Shown here one piece after another: positions 63,878-64,000 of a DNA stretch of 64,000 nucleotides. Source of the stretch: Bacillota bacterium (lineage in GTDB: Bacteria > Bacillota_A > Clostridia > Lachnospirales > Lachnospiraceae); NCBI GenBank assembly GCA_023407175.1, contig JAEYMU010000006.1:124001-188000 (forward strand), in the 5' to 3' direction. Under the pieces are notes generated by a model. The model did not search any database. It was given only the letters and a program-made list of their open reading frames with translations, and was not told the origin of the DNA. The position numbers and the translations under genes are program-made. Every line of letters begins with the position of its first letter. Position 1 is the first letter of the stretch.

Positions 63878-64000
63878 CTAATTAGCCCTGCCCCGTCCCT
63901 CAGAACAGGAAATCCAAATACCTGCAATGACGAAAATCAGGCTGATGATATGTAACGGCAGCAGTCTCTCATGAAGCAATACAACCGAAAGCAACATACT
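63878..64000 (-). CDS. C-terminus of a DMT/EamA-type transporter, cut at window edge
   Basis: Forty codons enter from the right edge and end at TAG (63880-63878). The peptide (SMLLSVVLLHERLLP, then HIISLIFVIAGIWIS) has the pattern of the last EamA repeat: a helix ending in a Glu-Arg near a loop, followed by a final membrane helix with AGIW. The start and most of the protein lie outside the window, so substrate cannot be judged. Confidence 0.65.
   Translation of the reverse strand, partial: SMLLSVVLLHERLLPLHIISLIFVIAGIWISCSEGRGRAN

Overview
The window reads as the chromosome of an endospore-forming, low-to-moderate GC Clostridia, most like the Lachnospiraceae. Support comes from AddAB instead of RecBCD, an alpha/beta-type small acid-soluble spore protein, tandem Csp-like subtilases, a SleB/CwlJ-type hydrolase, SpoIID-like proteins, a CIRCE-controlled groESL operon, a THI-box thiT gene, strong AGGAGG-type ribosome sites and frequent GTG/TTG starts. 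No phage, IS transposase, rRNA or CRISPR array is present.

Bases 1 to about 18,460 look different from the rest: they are visibly richer in G and C and hold one long leftward operon with a divergent MalT/LAL-type LuxR regulator at its head. Read right to left, the operon is a DUF2442 protein, a 1673-residue secreted protein with an embedded GDSL hydrolase, a 31-residue peptide with a YxxPxL leader-like motif, a 2030-residue secreted repeat protein, an HPr-kinase-like kinase, a PqqD-like peptide-binding protein, an S26-type peptidase with His in place of Lys, an ABC exporter and a nucleotidyltransferase cut by the window edge. The kinase, PqqD, ABC and nucleotidyltransferase set is the accessory gene set of lasso-peptide clusters of the paeninodin type. 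The tiny peptide between the two giant surface proteins is therefore the best candidate here for an undescribed system.

Bases 18.5 to 37.4 kb are mostly housekeeping: xylulokinase with a divergent ROK regulator, a spore protein, addB-addA with two copies of a 145-bp hairpin element flanking addA, a degenerate FMN-binding-like protein, DegV, NAD synthase, a probable 6S RNA with its own promoter and terminator, a two-component system, a secreted Ig-like protein and a glyoxalase-family protein.

Bases 37.4 to 64 kb hold carAB, two tandem SpoIID-like peptidoglycan-binding proteins, a TPP-riboswitch thiamine transporter, a glycosyltransferase-like protein, groESL, DUF6062 and DUF2225 zinc-motif proteins, glutaminyl-tRNA synthetase, a SleB-like hydrolase, a DUF3810 membrane metalloprotein, two Csp-like proteases, a metN-metI-metQ operon behind a cysteine-rich leader peptide and terminator (a probable cysteine attenuator), small conserved genes, a tRNA-Pro(AGG) with a duplicated 3' end, and the tail of a DMT-family transporter. 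Several of these (spore protein, SpoIID-like pair, SleB-like, Csp pair) fit sporulation and germination, though they are not one operon.
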